DNA of 64,000 nucleotides from JBGPTK01 sp963797765 (GTDB lineage: Bacteria > Acidobacteriota > Terriglobia > Acidiferrales > UBA7541): contig CAWCQU010000003.1 in assembly GCA_963797765.1 (NCBI GenBank), positions 434,001-498,000 on the forward strand, written 5' to 3'. Each line of letters opens with the position of its first letter. The stretch's first letter is position 1. Shown piece after piece: positions 60,901-64,000 of the stretch. Both the position numbers and the translations under genes were made by a program. The notes under the pieces are model-generated. The model made no database searches and was not told where the DNA came from. It saw only the letters and a program-made list of their open reading frames with translations.

Positions 60901-62794
60901 ACTCTACAGACAAACGCGCCGAACAGCCCGCAAACCGCGACGCTGACGGGGACGACAACGAACACCCCGGTGCTGGTTTTTATTTCGAATCCATTCACGT
61001 TCAGTCCAGTGGCCACCGGCTCGAATCAAAATGCCTCGGTCGCGCTCAAGAATACCGGTGGAAGCAACCTGGTGATCACTGCGATTACGTCGAACAATCC
61101 GGAGTTTACCTTCAGCGCTGCCGGTTGTCCGCTGCCGCCGATCACCCTGGTGCCGCAGCAGGCCTGCAATCTTGACGTGAGCTTTGCGCCTGCCCAGGCG
61201 GGATTGCGCACGGCTACGCTGGCCGTGACGGACAACGAGACCTCTGCCACCAATCTGGTCCTGAACGGAATGGGAACGACCCCGGGAGGGCCGGCGCTGC
61301 AACTGCTCACCACCGGAAACACCAACGGAAACACAGCTGATTTTCGCGGATGCCGTGGTGGGCCAGCCGCAAACCTCGAATAATTCTTCGATTGCAATTG
61401 TCACACTGCTGAACACCGGGAGTGGCGTGAGTTCCGGCGCGCACATCACCAACTTCACTTTATCGAGCGATTACACGCAAACCAACGATTGTCCTGTTCC
61501 TCCGGCACAATTGGCCGGCGGGGCGAACTGTAGTTACACACTGCACTTCGCGCCGGCGGCGGCGGGGGCGCGGCCCGGAAGTTTAACGATCCTGACGGAT
61601 GCGCCAGGGAATCCTTCGTTCCTGGTGAATTTGCTAGGCACCGGGGTTCTTACTCCCCTCGTCTCGTTAAATCCCGGAGTGCTGAATTTTAACCCGACAG
61701 CCTCGGGAAGCACGAGCAACGGGCTTGTCACCATCCTGACGAATACGGGGAACGGGCCGCTGCAGTTTGCCAACGTAAATATCTCCGGCCCGTTCACGCA
61801 AACGAACAACTGCAGCAGCCCGCTGTCGGCCGGCGCCAGTTGCCAGATCACCGTGAAGTTCGTGCCAACGGCTGCGGGACCAGCGGGTGGGTCGCTGACG
61901 TTCACATCGAACGCGGCTGTCGGAAAATTTGCGGTCGGGCTGAATGGAACAGGAGCCGAAAGCACTACGACGGTGCTTGTCTCGGCGCCGAATCCTGCGA
62001 CGCTGGGAACTTCCGTGACGTTTACAGCGACCGTCACATCAGCGTTGGCGCAAACGCCGACAGGAGCGGTGGCATTTTTTGATGGGGCCACGCAGATTGG
62101 CAGCGGCACGCTCAACGGAAGCGCCACGGCAACTCTGGCGTTTTCGAGCCTCACGATGGGCGCGCATTCGGTGACGGCGCACTATCAAGGCGACGCTACT
62201 TTTGCGGCCAGCACCTCGTCGGCACTTACCCAAACGGTGACGGCTGCCGCGGATTTTGCATTGAGTTCCAATCCCATCACCGCAAGCGTGGTGGCCGGCA
62301 CTACGGCGAGTTACACGATTTCGGTGACGCCGAGCAACGGGTTTAGCCAGCCGGTTGCGCTGACTTGCGCCGGAGCGCCGACGGCCGGGACGTGCTCGGT
62401 GTTCCCGACCACGGTGGTTCCGAGCGGTGGGACGGCGGCGAACGCGACGGTGAATGTGACCACGACTGCACGAAGCCTTCTGCCGGGCGTGCGCCGCTTT
62501 CTACCTCCGGGAGCACGGCGGATTATGATTTTGCCGATGTGGCTGCTGCTGATCCTGGCTGTGGCAAGCGTGGCGCTTCTGCTGGCAGCGAGGAACCGCT
62601 TGGCGAAGGCGGGACTATCGCTGGCGCTGCTGATCTTCCTGGCGTTGATGGGATGCGGCGGGAGCAACACCACCACTGGCGGGGGCAAGGGCGGAACACC
62701 GGCGGGGAGTTCGACTCTGACGATTACGGGGACTTCGGGCACGGGATCGACAGCGATTTCGCACAGCGTTTCGGTTTCACTGTCGGTGCAGTAG
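57940..62794 (+). CDS. Giant secreted SBBP-repeat / choice-of-anchor protein (frameshifted as sequenced)
   Basis: About 1,618 residues once one frameshift is repaired. A signal peptide (SIVVALTAAGLLMMAAANS) is followed by a DUF7948-like N-domain (LSFEVNTGRTDPRVKFLARG, YDDLYPGINLVYHGN). A beta-propeller-like run of SBBP repeats follows at about residues 285-775, with recurring G.AYVTGSS.STDFPTTAGAFQ units. At least five choice-of-anchor D/ASH-type immunoglobulin-like domains come next (LSATSLNFPPTNLNGTSDPQ and relatives). The last modules are a bacterial Ig-like domain, a hydrophobic segment (PMWLLLILAVASVALLLAA), a lipobox-like LALMGCGGS and a short Thr/Ser tail. An extra T in the run at 61341-61344 breaks the frame. 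Probably a surface or secreted adhesion/binding protein; ligand unknown. Confidence 0.85.
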
Positions 62795-62966
62795 AGAGGT
62801 AGTTCGATTGTTGCTGGCGCGCGCCGCCTGGCTTTTGTTTCAGCCGGGCGGTTGTGGCGCGCGAATTTCTCTCATTTGGTCATCTGAGCACAGGAAAGTT
62901 TGTTCTCCAATTCTTGGTGGCGCAGACAGCCCTGCTCGTGCGAGCGAGTGCATTGGAATAGGCGCG

Positions 62967-62988
62967 CAGCCAAGAGTGGCTATGCTAC
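62967..62988 (-). repeat. Family D half-element
   Basis: On the minus strand it reads GTAGCATAGCCACTCTTGGC, nearly the same as the start of the element at 51002. It lies 170 bases after the SBBP gene. Confidence 0.55.
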
Positions 62989-63168
62989 TTTATCAACTTA
63001 CATTCCGAGTTCCATCCCGCGACATTTATACCAAATTACGGTAGTATACCATCTGATACACTGGAGGATGATTGTACAAAGTTGAGCCGGTAATTTCATG
63101 GAACAGAAGTTAAAAGGCGGAGAAAAAACAAAATCAAATCAGCAAATTAAACCGTCCATAGATCAGCA

Positions 63169-63242
63169 TTCTAATCGCCAGTCACTTCGATTAGAATTGA
63201 GCCTAAACCCTTTAGCTTCAACGCTAGGTTCAGTTCTAATCG
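63169..63242. repeat. Nested inverted repeats in an AT-rich spacer
   Basis: TTCTAATCG occurs at 63169-63177 and again at 63234-63242, with its complement CGATTAGAA at 63188-63196 between them. The right-hand pair extends to 16 positions: CGATTAGAATTGAGCC against GGTTCAGTTCTAATCG, with 14 matches. A small TAGC/GCTA stem lies inside. Two mutually exclusive hairpins are therefore possible. The surrounding 63.0-63.3 kb is clearly richer in A and T than its neighbours, and no gene is seen. Confidence 0.6.
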
Positions 63243-63296
63243 CTCCTATATCATCAATTCACAAGCCCCGATTTTCTCACCGCAAAATGAAGGGTT

Positions 63297-64000
63297 TTAT
63301 GTGCCTAAAATTCGCATCACTTCCGCATTCCAACCATCTGGCCCGGCAATCTGCGCCAATCGCACCGAGGGAATTCGCTTGAGTAGTGAGGCATCGTACT
63401 GGCCGTTCGAAGAGGGAAGTAGCACAGCGATATTAGCGGCAGCAAGCATCGGCAGGTCGTTCGCGCTCGAACCAATCGCCGCCACTCGAAGCCTTCCGTG
63501 CTGGGACTTGCGAAAAAAATCAGCCAGCTTGCGAACCGCCTTTCCTTTATCACTGCCGGAAAAAAGATGCCAGAAGCGGTCTCCTCGCGCCACTCCCAAC
63601 CCGCGCTCCTGGGCAATTTTCAGGAACTTCTGTTCCGACTTGGGATTCGAGGCTGCAAAAAAGAATGGCTCATCAAATTCGCGCTTGGCCGCCAGTTGCG
63701 CGATCTCCAAGCTCAGCCCCGTATTCGCCGCAATTTCCCGAGCGTTCATCGAATGGAATCCAGCCACCGAGGTTCCCGATTCCGCGCTGATTTCTTCCAA
63801 TGCTTCCACGATTTCAGCATACGGCCTGCCGAGCGCAAAGCCATGATTGTGCCCCGCGCGGTCCGCTCCCGTCATCGGCAAATTGAAGTAGCCGTACGGA
63901 ACGAAAATACCGCCGCCATTTTCGGTGATGAAGGGATCGCGGTTCACGATCTTGGCGCGCAAATACTCCACTTCCGCGCGCGTCTTGCTGGTGCAAAAAA
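63297..64000 (-). CDS. mpgP: Mannosyl-3-phosphoglycerate phosphatase family (HAD), 5' end beyond window
   Basis: HAD-IIB phosphatase that would release mannosylglycerate (or glucosylglycerate), compatible solutes. The first codons are outside the window, so the DxDGT nucleophile motif is not seen. The visible part begins at FCTSKTRAEVEYLRAK, which contains HAD motif II. It continues with FITENGGGIFVPYGYF, the cap domain (AKREFDEPFFFA), and ends with the motif III/IV region (FSGSDKGKAVRKLADFF, AAIGSSANDLPML). The usual GDSxNDxPML motif reads GSSANDLPML here, with Ser where the first Asp is expected. The neighbouring synthase gene would be expected upstream, off the edge. Confidence 0.88.
   Translation of the reverse strand, partial: FCTSKTRAEVEYLRAKIVNRDPFITENGGGIFVPYGYFNLPMTGADRAGHNHGFALGRPYAEIVEALEEISAESGTSVAGFHSMNAREIAANTGLSLEIAQLAAKREFDEPFFFAASNPKSEQKFLKIAQERGLGVARGDRFWHLFSGSDKGKAVRKLADFFRKSQHGRLRVAAIGSSANDLPMLAAANIAVLLPSSNGQYDASLLKRIPSVRLAQIAGPDGWNAEVMRILGT

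Noticed and set aside
63098..63382. 94-residue plus-strand ORF in the last spacer
   Set aside because: It runs into the antisense of mpgP and has no family features.

Overview
The window is a dense, GC-rich bacterial chromosome segment. It most resembles an Acidobacteriota (Terriglobia-like) genome. This is inference from gene content: a b558-type succinate dehydrogenase, a trifunctional LplT-PlsC-Aas fusion, a giant SBBP/choice-of-anchor secreted protein with a characteristic C-terminus, an MlaE-MlaF-MCE lipid transporter, and a PASTA protein inside a def-fmt-rsmB-rpe-bamD block. No phage, insertion sequence, CRISPR array, rRNA or plasmid function was seen. One tRNA (Phe) is present.

Layout. 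1-4.0 kb: an RND efflux pump and its lipoprotein adaptor (minus; the pump runs off the left edge). 4.2-8.9 kb: a potassium-channel-like protein and cobalamin-dependent methionine synthase metH. 9.0-16.1 kb: a Tat-exported oxalate decarboxylase-type bicupin, a YcxB-like protein, tRNA-Phe, ftsK, uppP with a GNAT acetyltransferase, and an outer-membrane barrel. 16.4-21.3 kb: an AraC regulator, a metallo-beta-lactamase-fold hydrolase, an alpha/beta hydrolase and ribonuclease J. 21.4-26.3 kb: a small GlsB-like membrane protein, a deoxyhypusine-synthase-like enzyme convergent with pyruvoyl arginine decarboxylase, a secreted 5'-nucleotidase and a GAF protein. 26.5-31.8 kb: sdhCAB, an M19 dipeptidase and a cyclophilin. 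31.9-36.8 kb: a phospholipase-C-type phosphoesterase and valS. 37-48.5 kb, all minus: a long-tailed response regulator, bamD, rpe, a PASTA protein, rsmB, two tandem secreted paralogues, fmt, def and aroC. 48.7-53.2 kb: a truncated DUF1254 remnant, a DoxX-like membrane protein and the mlaE-mlaF-mce operon. 53.5-63 kb: the Aas fusion, an MmcQ/YjbR protein and the giant SBBP protein. 63.3-64 kb: a mannosyl-3-phosphoglycerate phosphatase cut by the right edge.

Two genome-scale signals stand out. First, at least eleven single-base frameshifts interrupt eight otherwise well-conserved genes (metH, oxdC, araC-like, rnj, pdaD, valS, aas fusion, SBBP). Several are housekeeping genes, so sequence or assembly error is more likely than decay. 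Each such gene is reported as one locus with the shift position. Second, the intergenic spaces carry several families of short dispersed, mostly palindromic repeats.

The most interesting biology is the convergent arginine decarboxylase / DHS-like pair, which suggests homospermidine made from agmatine. Next is a tandem duplication between fmt and rsmB that left a recognisable 5' fragment of rsmB between the two copies.
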